Shown: piece by piece, positions 1-8,417 of the stretch
Layout: each line of letters starts with the position of its first letter
Position numbering within the stretch: the stretch's first letter is position 1
Assembly: GCA_964420285.1 (NCBI GenBank)
Contig: CAYQTE010000028.1
Span: 1 to 54,464 of the forward strand
Reading direction: 5' to 3'
DNA from: CAYQTE01 sp964420285
GTDB taxonomy: Bacteria > Planctomycetota > Phycisphaerae > Tepidisphaerales > Tepidisphaeraceae
Length of the DNA stretch: 54,464 bases
Position numbers and translations under genes: made by a program
The notes under the pieces: model-generated
Told to the model about the DNA's origin: nothing
The model's input: only the letters and a program-made list of their open reading frames with translations
Databases searched by the model: none

Positions 1-1747
1 CCAGGCGCTCGCGGCCGAACCACATCATTCCCTGCCGCACGCCGACGCGGAGTTTTTCGGCTTCCTTCAATTCCTCAATGCTCGACTTGGAGTAGGATTC
101 TTCATCCTTGATGATGTGCGGGGTCAGGAGGATGATCAGTTCCTGGCGCGTGGTTTGGTCCGTCTGGTTGCGGAAAAGCGCGCCCAGCACCGGGATGTTG
201 CCCAGCAGCGGGATTTGCGAGCGGCCGGTGTCTGCTGCTTCACGGAAAAGACCGCCGATCACGATCGTGTGGCCGTCCTTGACCATCACGTTGGTCGTCA
301 GTTCGGTGATCTGTTCCTGGGGCAGATTCGCACTGTTCAGCGAGCCGGTGGAATCCTCAGGGTGGATTTCCATGCGGATGTAGCCGTCGTCTCCGATAAA
401 CGGGCGAAAGGCGAGCTTGGTACCGGTCTGCAGGAACTGAACGGTCTGCGTCGAGGTCGTCGAGCTGACGGTGGTTGTCTGGTATCCTAGAGATGCGCCG
501 ACATGCACGACGCCCTGCTGCTTATTTAGAGCGAGCACCTTGGGATTGGCCAGCACAACGGTGTTGTCCACCGATTCCAAAGCCGACATGAAAACACCCA
601 GGCCATTGTGAATGATGCCGATTTGCAAACCGCGGCTGGACATGGGGAAATTGGTCTGCGCAGCCCCGAACTTATTGCCGCCGGGCGGGTTCTGTCCGTT
701 GCCGATTCCAGCGAGCGGAGCCCCGACTGGATTCGCTGTATTGGTAACTGTCGCTTGGCCGCTTGACGACCCGCCGGATGAATTGCCACCGCTGACCGTA
801 GCCGATCCACCGCCTGATGTATTGGACGCAGTTGCGGTGAGCGTTGAAAAATCGACGCCGCCGAGCAAAGCGAAGTCGATGCCGAACTGGTTTTCCTCGC
901 TCAGCGTGGCCTGCAAGATGGTGGCCTCGACGAGTATCTCCTTGGGCCGCTGGTCGATTTCCTTGATGACGCGGGCGACCGCGTCGAGATGGTCGGGATA
1001 GTCGGTGACAACAATCATGTCGTCGGTTGCGTGCGAGTTACCGCCGGTATCGCCACCGCCCGCCGATGCGGTCGCTCCGTTAGCGGCCGACGTCGCGTCG
1101 ATGCCCACCGAGGACTTGATCGACTGTGCGACGATCGCGTCGCTGCTGAGAGCGGGCTTGATCATCGCCATCGCGTTGTCCACGGGTGTGTAATACAAAT
1201 GGAAAATTTGGGTCGCCATGACCCGGCCGGCCTTGGCGGCGTCGGCGGCTTCCTTGGTTGTCGAAACGTAGATGAAACTCCCCTTCTGTGTGTACACCAG
1301 ACCATTGGGTCCAAGAATTGCATCGAGGGCTTCGTGCATGGTGACGTTATAGAGGTCCATCGCCGGCAGGAGTCCGCGGGCGTCCTTGCTGGGGATGATG
1401 CTCACCTGGGCCGTGTTGCCGATCAGGCGAAGCACTTCAACCAGGCTGGTGCCGTCATTGATCTGAATGCTGAAAGTGCCGGCATCCGTGGCCGTGAGAC
1501 GTGGCGCCTTGGGCGGCGCTGTGGGAGTGACGTCCAAGGGCTGGGTGGTGGGCTGAGTCGCGGCGTCGTCAAGGACTTTGACCAGGGGCGTCGTCGCACC
1601 GTTGGCCGGCGCCATGGCCCCCGCGACTGGCGCGGCCGCGGGCGCGGTGTTTCCAGCCGCGGCGATGTCCGCCCCAATTGCCCTGGTCCCCTGAATTAAC
1701 AGCGCCGCACAGAGCAAAGCCCCGGCGGTTTTGAGGAATTTCATCAT
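1..1747 (-). CDS. Type II/IV secretin (GspD/PilQ family), 3' end cut by window edge
   Basis: Outer-membrane channel of a type II secretion or type IV pilus-like machine. My minus-strand translation from ATG at 1747 is open for about 582 codons to the window edge. Residues 1-25 are a signal peptide (KFLKTAGALLCAALL). Next come an STN/N0-like region (TSLVEVLRLIGNTAQVS), an N-domain (IFHLYYTPVDNAMAMI) and the secretin core, which carries the family signature IPLLGNIPVLGALF near residues 507-525 followed by ELIILLTPHII. A Gly/Ser/Thr-rich insert lies around residues 300-340. The first ATG of an ATGATG pair is chosen because AGGAG lies 7 bases upstream. It is last in the pilM-N-O-P-like gene run, the usual place for pilQ. 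Family call is firm; pilQ versus gspD cannot be decided here. Confidence 0.93.
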   Translation of the reverse strand, partial: MMKFLKTAGALLCAALLIQGTRAIGADIAAAGNTAPAAAPVAGAMAPANGATTPLVKVLDDAATQPTTQPLDVTPTAPPKAPRLTATDAGTFSIQINDGTSLVEVLRLIGNTAQVSIIPSKDARGLLPAMDLYNVTMHEALDAILGPNGLVYTQKGSFIYVSTTKEAADAAKAGRVMATQIFHLYYTPVDNAMAMIKPALSSDAIVAQSIKSSVGIDATSAANGATASAGGGDTGGNSHATDDMIVVTDYPDHLDAVARVIKEIDQRPKEILVEATILQATLSEENQFGIDFALLGGVDFSTLTATASNTSGGGSATVSGGNSSGGSSSGQATVTNTANPVGAPLAGIGNGQNPPGGNKFGAAQTNFPMSSRGLQIGIIHNGLGVFMSALESVDNTVVLANPKVLALNKQQGVVHVGASLGYQTTTVSSTTSTQTVQFLQTGTKLAFRPFIGDDGYIRMEIHPEDSTGSLNSANLPQEQITELTTNVMVKDGHTIVIGGLFREAADTGRSQIPLLGNIPVLGALFRNQTDQTTRQELIILLTPHIIKDEESYSKSSIEELKEAEKLRVGVRQGMMWFGRERL

Positions 1748-1930
1748 GATCGGACTCCTGGGATCCGCCCCGGGCGATCTTCTCGCTCGGGCGGAATGAC
1801 GGGCGATCGCTCGCCACGCCGGGTTGAGGGCATCGTCGTCATCGATCCGCCGCCTCTGACCCAACTCGGGCCGGCGATCGGAATCAATCGTGTTCTCCTT
1901 CGCCTCGGCCAGCCAACCGGCCGGCAAGGC

Positions 1931-2560
1931 CTAATTCATCCGGACCTCGAACGTGATGCCCTCGCGTTCGACGGTGATCCGCCTGTTTTCAATGCGGACG
2001 ATCCGGAACTTCGCAACGACGTCCCCCTCGCCCACTAGGATTCCGTTGACGATCGCCTTGGGCGAACTGCCGCCCGTGGTCGTTTGCAGCTTCAAGTTGC
2101 CTGCATCCGCCTTCAACGCGTCGACCAGAACCTGACGCTGTTTGTCCTGATCGGCTCGATCGTTCATCGACTTTTCCAAATCGTGCCAGAACGTATCCCG
2201 TGTCGCCCCTCCGCTCGATTTCGGACGCGACCCGTCGGTGGCATATTGGCTCAGGTCGATCTGGAAGAGATTCCGCCCCGGCGGCACGGCCGGCGTTTCC
2301 GCCCAACGGGTCAGCCGGTTCAGCGACGCCGACTTTGCCGGATCTTCCGTCATCACCGGCAAATCCAGAATGAACGGCGACGTCGGCGCCGATTCCACAT
2401 TGGCCGACGCCTCACTGGTCCCGTGATGCGGCAACAGCAGGCGCCCACCGGTCATCGCCAGCACAACCACCAGCGCCAGCAGAATCGTGGTCTTCTTCCG
2501 GTTGGCCCGGAAACTCGCCATCGAATCGGTCAGCCAATATTGAAAATCCGATTTTTCCAT
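1931..2560 (-). CDS. PilP/GspC-like inner-membrane protein
   Basis: This 209 aa protein has a short cytoplasmic N-terminus, one membrane segment (TTILLALVVVLAMTGG, about residues 24-40) and a periplasmic part. The part ends in a small beta-rich domain (AIVNGILVGEGDVVAKFRI..RITVEREGITFEVRMN) like the homology-region domain of GspC/PilP, which touches the secretin. Its ATG shares one base with the stop codon of the pilO-like gene (TAATG), so translation is probably coupled. It sits between pilO-like and secretin genes, where pilP belongs. Sequence identity to PilP is not obvious by eye. The assignment rests on topology, the C-terminal domain pattern and position. Confidence 0.7.
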   Translation of the reverse strand: MEKSDFQYWLTDSMASFRANRKKTTILLALVVVLAMTGGRLLLPHHGTSEASANVESAPTSPFILDLPVMTEDPAKSASLNRLTRWAETPAVPPGRNLFQIDLSQYATDGSRPKSSGGATRDTFWHDLEKSMNDRADQDKQRQVLVDALKADAGNLKLQTTTGGSSPKAIVNGILVGEGDVVAKFRIVRIENRRITVEREGITFEVRMN

Positions 2561-3117
2561 TATGTGTCGTGGTAATAGATACAGACCGTCACCTCGGCCG
2601 CGACTTGTCCCGCCTTGCCCGTCACGCCGTGCAACTTCACACTCTGGACGCGCGTCAACCGCTGCAAGCCCTCAATTCCCTGCAGGAACTGGAATACGCC
2701 CACGAAGTCCCCCTGGAACGTCAGTTTCACCGGCCGCTCGTCGTAGATCGCCGATTGCCGCGCCGCCCCGGGTTGAACGTCGAGTTTCGTCAGCGAAGCA
2801 TCCTGGCTGAGCCGATTGATGTCGCGAATGAAGTCGCCAATGTCCGGCTGCACGGGAACCCGCTTCAGGCCGGCCAGGTGATCGTTGAGGCTCTTCACCT
2901 GCGCCTCAACCATCGGCAGGTTCTGGGCCGTCGCCGTCTCCGCGGCGAGCTCTTTCTGCTGCGAAATAATCCGCGCCGCCAGCTCCCGGCCTTCCCGCGA
3001 CTGCGGCTGGTAGATCACCAGATAGAACGCCGCCACCGCCAACGCGGTGCCGATGGCCATCAGCACCTGCACCCGGCCGAGAAATCCGATATGTAATTCC
3101 GCCTTGGTACGCGCCAT
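2560..3117 (-). CDS. pilO: PilO-like pilus/secretion assembly protein
   Basis: Inner-membrane bitopic protein that pairs with PilN to link PilM to the secretin side. It has 185 aa, one membrane helix (VLMAIGTALAVAAFYLVIY), a coiled-coil stretch (ELAARIISQQKELAAET) and a ferredoxin-like C-terminal domain (VKLTFQGDFVGVFQFLQGIE) typical of PilO. The start is the ATG at 3117, one base after the pilN-like stop. An in-frame ATG at 3150 would lie inside the upstream gene and adds 11 non-conserved residues. The stop overlaps the next gene's ATG by one base. Confidence 0.85.
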   Translation of the reverse strand: MARTKAELHIGFLGRVQVLMAIGTALAVAAFYLVIYQPQSREGRELAARIISQQKELAAETATAQNLPMVEAQVKSLNDHLAGLKRVPVQPDIGDFIRDINRLSQDASLTKLDVQPGAARQSAIYDERPVKLTFQGDFVGVFQFLQGIEGLQRLTRVQSVKLHGVTGKAGQVAAEVTVCIYYHDT

Positions 3118-3118
3118 G

Positions 3119-3736
3119 TCACTGCGTCCTGATTCCCAGATCAATGTCAAATGTCACGGCAAACTCTCGCATCAGGTGTCCGTCCTGGCCGCGATCCCGC
3201 GCGTAGGTCATCGAGACATCTGTGAGATTCGGCTCCTTGGACAGGTTGGCCAGAAAATTCGCCAACTCGACGTCGGACGGCGCCACGGCCGTCACCGTCA
3301 ACTTCACTTTTCGATCCACACTCGTCGTTGCCGCCCCGCCCGCGGCGTCGGCCGTTCTGGCCACCTGCGTTTCCTGCGTGTCCTGCTGCAAGTCCAGCAG
3401 CGCCATGGAGGAAGGCATCGTTTCTCCCAGAACGTCGATCAGCCGCGCTGCCGACACGTGCGGTCCCAGCCGGTCCACCACCTGTTCCTGTTGCTTGAGC
3501 TGCTGTTGAAGGGACAGCATGTCCTTGAGCTTTTCCAATTGGATCGACGTCTGGCCCAATCGCTTGTCGAGAATATTCACGTCAGCCAATTGCTGCCGCA
3601 GATGCAAGCGCGATTGCCAACCCCACAGGTACAAAACGCCGGCAAGCATCGCAATAACCCAAATCTCCAGGATCACCAGCCTCCGGCCACGGCGCAACCG
3701 CGGATACCAGCGAGGTACAAAATCCGGTTCACGCAT
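3119..3736 (-). CDS. pilN: PilN-like pilus/secretion assembly protein
   Basis: This 205 aa protein has a basic cytoplasmic tail (MREPDFVPRWYPRLRRGRR) that in PilN proteins docks on PilM, one membrane helix (LVILEIWVIAMLAGVLYLWG), a coiled coil (LDKRLGQTSIQLEKLKDML) and a C-terminal domain ending VTFDIDLGIR. Family knowledge: PilN/GspL-C proteins dimerise with PilO. The gene overlaps the end of pilM by 8 bases and is followed one base later by pilO, so the three are one translationally coupled unit. Confidence 0.85.
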   Translation of the reverse strand: MREPDFVPRWYPRLRRGRRLVILEIWVIAMLAGVLYLWGWQSRLHLRQQLADVNILDKRLGQTSIQLEKLKDMLSLQQQLKQQEQVVDRLGPHVSAARLIDVLGETMPSSMALLDLQQDTQETQVARTADAAGGAATTSVDRKVKLTVTAVAPSDVELANFLANLSKEPNLTDVSMTYARDRGQDGHLMREFAVTFDIDLGIRTQ

Positions 3737-4985
3737 GCGATGCCTCCGGCTGCTGACGACTTGCCCCGGCCGTGGCCACTTCCTCCGCCACCGGCAACGA
3801 CGGTTTCACTGCGTCGTCGATATCCACCACTTCGGCCGCGGTGGCCAGCGCACGCGACCGCCCGTCGCGCGGCGCGAATGGACCGCGGCACCGCCGCAGA
3901 GCCAACCCCATCGCCATCGTCCAGGACGACATGGTCCCGCCGCGCTCGGACTGGGGCATCGCGTCGTGATGGACGCTGTAAAGCGGCCGGGCCACTTCCG
4001 CCGGCAGGGCCAGCACAGACTGCATAGCCGCCCGCAATCCGGCGTCCGCCGCTTCCGAACCGCACAGGCGCACTCGCGCCGGGCGCTGACCTCGAAATGT
4101 CACCGAGCAATACCGCAGACACAGTCCCACTTCCTGGGCCAGTTCTTCCATCGCACCGCGTGTGGCATCAAGGACCGCCTGCCGCACGCGATCGGGGGAT
4201 TCGGCCACCTTGTCCTGCGATTCCACCGCCGGCATTGAGAGCAATTGGCGTCGCCGCAGCTCGCGGGCCTCGGTCATCGTGATTTCCAGCCGGCGCGCCA
4301 CCGCTTCATTGAATCGGTCCCCGCCGATGTCGCTCGACTTGAAGAAGTTGATCTCGCGCCCGCGTCCCACGACCACGCGCGACCCCTTTTCGCCCACATC
4401 CACCAGCACGTGGACTTCGTGCTCGTCCTCTTTGCGCCGTACAAATCGCTCGATGGTCCGGAACAGCGCCACCGGTCCGAAATCCAATGCATCCACCGTC
4501 AACCCGGCTCTGTGAAATTGTTCCGTCACCGCGCTGACGGCGGCGTGCGGCGCCCACACGACGATGACTTCCTGGCGAATCTCACCATTCTGGCGGACCT
4601 CGCCGGCCACCAGGTAATCCAGCATCGCCGGCTCGCCCCCGTTTTCCGGTTGGGCGACAATGCTCTGAGCCTCAAAACGAACCGCCGCATCCAGTTCTCC
4701 CGCCGGCATCTGCGGCAGGCGCAGGTTTTTCACCTGGACGATTTCGGCCGGCAGCGCCGCGACGATCCGGCGCCCGCGGAAGCGGCCTTCCCTGAGCAGC
4801 CGGGCCGCCGCCGCCGCGCCTTCGCGGCATCGATCCACGGCCGAGAGCGCACTGAGGTCCATGTCGCGTGCCGCCGCCGCCACCACCGACAGCGTCATCC
4901 CGCTGCTTTCCAATTGCAGAAGGCGGACCGCGTCAGAGCCCACATCCAGTCCGATCGGTTCGGCATGTCCTGCCCGCAGGCGCAT
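3729..4985 (-). CDS. pilM: PilM-like actin-fold ATP-binding protein
   Basis: Cytoplasmic actin/FtsA-like protein of the pilus inner-membrane platform, 418 aa. It opens with the phosphate-1 motif region EPIGLDVGSDAVRLLQL. It continues with LVDVGEKGSRVVVGRGREI and the very typical PilM stretch SSDIGGDRFNEAVARRL, and near the C-terminus has VRLCGSEAADAGLR (adenosine motif region). The last ~90 residues (RCRGPFAPRDGRSRAL onward) are low complexity and longer than usual. It is followed by pilN with an 8-base overlap and preceded by a pseudopilin gene 10 bases upstream, which places it in the same transcript. Confidence 0.9.
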   Translation of the reverse strand: MRLRAGHAEPIGLDVGSDAVRLLQLESSGMTLSVVAAAARDMDLSALSAVDRCREGAAAAARLLREGRFRGRRIVAALPAEIVQVKNLRLPQMPAGELDAAVRFEAQSIVAQPENGGEPAMLDYLVAGEVRQNGEIRQEVIVVWAPHAAVSAVTEQFHRAGLTVDALDFGPVALFRTIERFVRRKEDEHEVHVLVDVGEKGSRVVVGRGREINFFKSSDIGGDRFNEAVARRLEITMTEARELRRRQLLSMPAVESQDKVAESPDRVRQAVLDATRGAMEELAQEVGLCLRYCSVTFRGQRPARVRLCGSEAADAGLRAAMQSVLALPAEVARPLYSVHHDAMPQSERGGTMSSWTMAMGLALRRCRGPFAPRDGRSRALATAAEVVDIDDAVKPSLPVAEEVATAGASRQQPEASHA

Positions 4986-4995
4986 CGCGTGTCTC

Positions 4996-5523
4996 CTATT
5001 GGACCGTCAACTGTCCCGTATCCTGTTGAACCGAAATTGTCAGACTCACCTGGCCGCTCTTGACGACAATCTGACCCACGCCGCTGATGGGCGTGGCGAC
5101 TTGCGTCGTGGTGTTGTACGAATAGGGCGCTCCCAGTTCGTCGAATGCCAGCACGGTTGGCCCGCCGTTGAAATTCACGGACACCAGCGAGCTGCTGGCC
5201 AGTTCGCCGGTCCCGAACGTCGTGATGTAATTCGTCAGGTACACCGGATGAGCCACGTAAGTCTGGGGCGACATCGACGAACAGATCGCATACGACTGGC
5301 CGGCGACGCTAAATGACACATAGTGCATTGTCTGTGTCGCGATCGCGCGGTTCTGGGCATAGGTGAGGTCCGCCATGACCGCCCGCGCCGTCGCCGCCGC
5401 GTTCAGGTCGTCGCGCGTCCCGATCGACGGCGCGATCATGGCGGCCGCGATTCCCAGAATCACGACGACGCACAGAATCTCCACCAGCGTGAATCCTCCA
5501 CGCCGATGCACATGGTTGCGCAT
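4996..5523 (-). CDS. GspH/FimT-type minor pseudopilin
   Basis: Minor pseudopilin of 175 aa with a basic leader and prepilin peptidase site RRG|FTLVEILCVVVILGIA. Glu is at +5 of the mature protein and the hydrophobic helix follows. The stretch NAAATARAVMADLTYAQNRA matches the start of the GspH/FimT domain (residues 37-56), and the rest is beta-rich. GspH proteins cap the pseudopilus tip with GspI, J and K, and candidates for all of these lie upstream in the same strand run. Confidence 0.88.
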   Translation of the reverse strand: MRNHVHRRGGFTLVEILCVVVILGIAAAMIAPSIGTRDDLNAAATARAVMADLTYAQNRAIATQTMHYVSFSVAGQSYAICSSMSPQTYVAHPVYLTNYITTFGTGELASSSLVSVNFNGGPTVLAFDELGAPYSYNTTTQVATPISGVGQIVVKSGQVSLTISVQQDTGQLTVQ

Positions 5524-5562
5524 GGCAAGCCTCCACGTGGCCGCGGCGGACCGCAGTTGCCA

Positions 5563-5796
5563 CTATTTCTCATCGGGTTTTGCCACCGTGACCTGAAGCT
5601 TCCCGGATTGCAGAACATCCAATAACTTGTCGAGTTTTGCGTTCGTTTGCTTGAGTTGGTCAATGATCTGCGCATTTTGCGCGCCGGCGTCCGGTATCTG
5701 CGCCACCGCCGGTGACGTGGACGGACCGAACCACTGGTTGACCAGGATCAGAATCTGCAGCGCCAGAATCAACGACACGGTCGAAATTCGCTTCAT
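5563..5796 (-). CDS. Small exported protein, unknown function
   Basis: A 77 aa protein starting MKRISTVSLILALQIL, with one N-terminal hydrophobic segment that is either an uncleaved anchor or a signal peptide ending near SPAVAQ. A short helical tail follows (IIDQLKQTNAKLDKLLDVLQ) with heptad spacing, so a small coiled coil is likely. ATG at 5796 is preferred to the ATG at 5820 because AAGGAGA lies 5 bases upstream. It sits inside the pseudopilin operon between PilX-like and GspH-like genes. I do not recognise a family. An accessory role in the machine is inference from position. Confidence 0.6.
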   Translation of the reverse strand: MKRISTVSLILALQILILVNQWFGPSTSPAVAQIPDAGAQNAQIIDQLKQTNAKLDKLLDVLQSGKLQVTVAKPDEK

Positions 5797-5883
5797 AAGA
5801 AATCTCCTTGCGATGGCCATCCCCCACCCTATCCAACACCCCGCGGTCCCGACAGGCCAGGCCGCGGGCCGATAACCAGCCGC

Positions 5884-7068
5884 CTAGCCCGGCGTCCAAC
5901 TGACAACCTGTATTTGCTGCGGCGTTCCCACCGCCGAGGTCAGCCCCGACGCCGACGCCGTCAGCGCGTTATAAGTCACCTGGGCGGTATACGGGGGCAC
6001 AGGTCCGCCGACCGGCGTCACAAACCCGGCCGAGTTCATCAGCAATGCTCCGCTGACCGTCAGCAGCGACGCCATCGTCAGCGCGTTGGGATCGCTCGAC
6101 ATGCCCTGGCCCAGCCAGACGACGCCGTTGGCCGTCAATCCCGAACCCACGCCGCTCATCTCCAGCGAGTTGTCCACAACCAGAGCGGGAAACCCGCTGA
6201 CGGGTGTCACCACATTGGACAGCCCGGCGACCTTCAATGTGCCGCCCTGGACGACCAGCGTTCCGTTGATCGTCACCCCGCTGTTGATTGTCAGGTTGCT
6301 GGTCGCCAGATAGACGCCGGCCGGATTGGTCGCCGTCGGACCCAAGGTCGTCGAGCTGAGTGAAGCAGCCGTGATCTTCGCCGCCGAATAGGTGTTGCCA
6401 TTGACGGTATACGTGGAATAGTGATTCACCTGTGCCGTTGTGGGTACCAGTGAACTGGTGGGCGCCGGCTGCGTCGTGGCCGGCGTCGACTGATTCGTGA
6501 CGCTCGACGCGGACACTGCGCCCGTCACGAACGCCAGCGACTGCACGGTGAGGGTTCCGGTCGTGCTGATCGCCGGCGCGCCGGCCGTCAGGCTGGTCAC
6601 CACAAAGCCCGCCGGTATCGTCAGGTTGCTGTTGGATGCCACAGCCTGGTTGATCGCGAACGTGCGGCTCACATTGACCACCGCCGCCAATGACCGCGAC
6701 TGCGACCCCATCGTGCCGCCGGTCCGGTTCCCTATCGATCGGAACTGGTATTGGTTTCCCGATCCGGTCACCGTTACGCTCACGGTGCCGCTCACCCTGC
6801 TGCTGATTGACATGTTGGTCGCGCCGGGCCAGACCCCGCCGCTAAGGCTCGGCGCGTTGGACGGATGCTGAAGGTAATACATGGCGACGACGATGCCCGA
6901 TTCGGCCAGTTCGTCCGCCTGCGCCGATTGCAGTGCCGATTCGCTTTCGCTCGATTGCAGCGATGCGGCGCTGAGGATTGCAAAACCCAGAGTCGACACG
7001 ATCGCGATCGCCACGATCACCAGAACCAGCGCAAAACCCCGCCGATGTTTTGTTGACGTTCGTTTCAT
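5884..7068 (-). CDS. PilX/GspK-like large minor pseudopilin
   Basis: This 394 aa protein begins MKRTSTKHRRGFALVLVIVA, a type IV prepilin-like N-terminus of the PilX_N/GspK type (GFALV rather than GFTLVE). It is followed by ELAESGIVVAMYYL, which is typical of these proteins. The rest is Ser/Thr/Ala-rich and repetitive (for example LTINSGVTINGTLVVQGG), suggesting beta-helix or polymer-adhesin-like folding. The expected Glu at +5 is absent in GFALVLVIV, as in GspK proteins, which sit at the pseudopilus tip. It lies between GspJ-like and small-protein genes of the same operon. Confidence 0.75.
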   Translation of the reverse strand: MKRTSTKHRRGFALVLVIVAIAIVSTLGFAILSAASLQSSESESALQSAQADELAESGIVVAMYYLQHPSNAPSLSGGVWPGATNMSISSRVSGTVSVTVTGSGNQYQFRSIGNRTGGTMGSQSRSLAAVVNVSRTFAINQAVASNSNLTIPAGFVVTSLTAGAPAISTTGTLTVQSLAFVTGAVSASSVTNQSTPATTQPAPTSSLVPTTAQVNHYSTYTVNGNTYSAAKITAASLSSTTLGPTATNPAGVYLATSNLTINSGVTINGTLVVQGGTLKVAGLSNVVTPVSGFPALVVDNSLEMSGVGSGLTANGVVWLGQGMSSDPNALTMASLLTVSGALLMNSAGFVTPVGGPVPPYTAQVTYNALTASASGLTSAVGTPQQIQVVSWTPG

Positions 7069-7074
7069 TGCCGG

Positions 7075-7770
7075 TCAATTGTTGGGCGGCTGATCCGCCA
7101 GCCGCAGCACAAAGCTTCCGTACATGGTCGCCGATTCGCCGCCGCGGGACTCGGCGACCTGGAATTCAACCGTTGGCTTTTGCGAGGCACTGCCCAGCCA
7201 ATCCACCGCGATATGCGCCCCGGTGACAACCGTGGTATCGCCCGTTGTCGCGTTCGACCCCGGCCCGGCCAGCGTCGTCTTCTTCACCCACGAATTCGCC
7301 TCGAACCCCGCGATCGCCGTCGCCGCCGTCGCCTGGCTCCAGCTCACCGGCTGACCCGCCGCCGTCAGTTGCGCCGCCGACATCTGCGCCGTCGGCATCG
7401 CGCTATACAAATACAGCGATTGCGTGGGAGCATCGAACACGATCAGGCCCATCTCGCCCCACTCGGGAACGCCGTCCGGCGAACCGCCCCACGTGTCGTT
7501 CATCCAGAAAAAAATCTGCGCCGCCGTGCCCGTTCCGCTCAGCGATCCACCCTGCCACTGCGCCACATACGCCGAGCCCTGGAATATCCGGCCCAGCCGA
7601 ACCTGAAGCTGCAACAGGCTCACTGGCACGGCCTGCACGTATTTGCCCTGATCCCATCCTTCGGTCACCGACACCATGACGGCCGCCACCGCGCTCATCA
7701 CCATCGACGTGATCATCATCCCCAGGATCAGTTCCGCCAATGTAAAACCACCACGCTCGCACCGATGCAA
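7075..7770 (-). CDS. GspJ/PilW-like pseudopilin, probably TTG start
   Basis: Minor pseudopilin of 231 aa with cleavage site RGG|FTLAELILGMMITSMVM and Glu at +5, followed by a beta-rich domain with aromatic-rich segments (WMNDTWGGSPDGVPEWGEMG). The reading frame is open back to an ATG at 7842, but residues 1-24 of that version are encoded by a repeat hairpin. I choose TTG at 7770, because AGGAGG lies 9 bases upstream and the start gives a normal short basic leader (MHRCERGG). Position between GspI-like and PilX/GspK-like genes fits GspJ. Confidence 0.8.
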   Translation of the reverse strand: MHRCERGGFTLAELILGMMITSMVMSAVAAVMVSVTEGWDQGKYVQAVPVSLLQLQVRLGRIFQGSAYVAQWQGGSLSGTGTAAQIFFWMNDTWGGSPDGVPEWGEMGLIVFDAPTQSLYLYSAMPTAQMSAAQLTAAGQPVSWSQATAATAIAGFEANSWVKKTTLAGPGSNATTGDTTVVTGAHIAVDWLGSASQKPTVEFQVAESRGGESATMYGSFVLRLADQPPNN

Positions 7771-7789
7771 CTGACTCTTCCTCCTCTCC

Positions 7790-7817
7790 CTGTACTCAGG
7801 GGGAGGATCGAGGTGGG
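7790..7817. repeat. Palindromic repeat at the 5' end of the gspJ-like gene
   Basis: Imperfect hairpin of the form CCTCTCCCTG..CAGGGGGAGG. It lies upstream of the chosen TTG start of the GspJ-like gene, and its edge supplies the AGGAGG used as ribosome-binding site. From memory, hairpins of this kind are common between genes in planctomycete genomes. Its spread in this genome cannot be judged here. Confidence 0.55.
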
Positions 7818-7877
7818 GGTTCTTTGCGGACTGCAACGTCATTGTCGTCTCTGCGACCTCTGCGGTGAGAATCCGAT

Positions 7878-8417
7878 CTAGCGCGCCAACGTCTCGTTCG
7901 CCATCGTCCGCGACAGCGACACGGCCTGCCCCGACGGCGTCGTCACCGTCACCGTCACCAAAGCAAAATCGTTGGCCGGCGATGCCGTATCGACCGACGG
8001 TTTGGCCCCAAAGGTCACTGTCACCTGGCGCGTGTACGTCTCGCCGGCTCCCACCGACAGGCTTGTGCCGTCCAGACCGACCAGGCTGTTGCTGGTATCC
8101 GTGTATCCCGCGTAGTCGCCAACCTTGGCAAACTGACTGCGGCTGGTCATTGACGAGCTGGGGCCGGTCGTGATCGACCCATCGATCGGGCTGACATACG
8201 GCCGGGCCGCGATCTCCTCGATCAACTCACGTGCCAGCGACACCGCCGTGGCCGTTTGGCGGAGGTTGCTGATGTTCTGATACGACGCCGTCAGGGTTGA
8301 ACAGGCGCCCAGGACCGCAACGGCCAACACCACCGCCGCCAATAGCGCCTCGATGAGAGTGAACCCACGGCGACGGCGGCGATCAGTAGGACGAGAATGG
8401 AACCCCGTTGGTGTCAT
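7878..8417 (-). CDS. GspI/PilV-like minor pseudopilin
   Basis: Pseudopilin of 179 aa with an Arg-rich leader and site RRRG|FTLIEALLAAVVLAVAV (Glu at +5), then SLARELIEEIAARPY, the helical continuation seen in PilV/GspI proteins. The start is taken at ATG 8417 (MTPTGFHSRP). The frame is open to 8480, but that would enlarge the overlap with the upstream pseudopilin gene, which ends at 8383. It lies between GspG-like and GspJ-like genes as in the gspGHIJK order. Confidence 0.82.
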   Translation of the reverse strand: MTPTGFHSRPTDRRRRRGFTLIEALLAAVVLAVAVLGACSTLTASYQNISNLRQTATAVSLARELIEEIAARPYVSPIDGSITTGPSSSMTSRSQFAKVGDYAGYTDTSNSLVGLDGTSLSVGAGETYTRQVTVTFGAKPSVDTASPANDFALVTVTVTTPSGQAVSLSRTMANETLAR

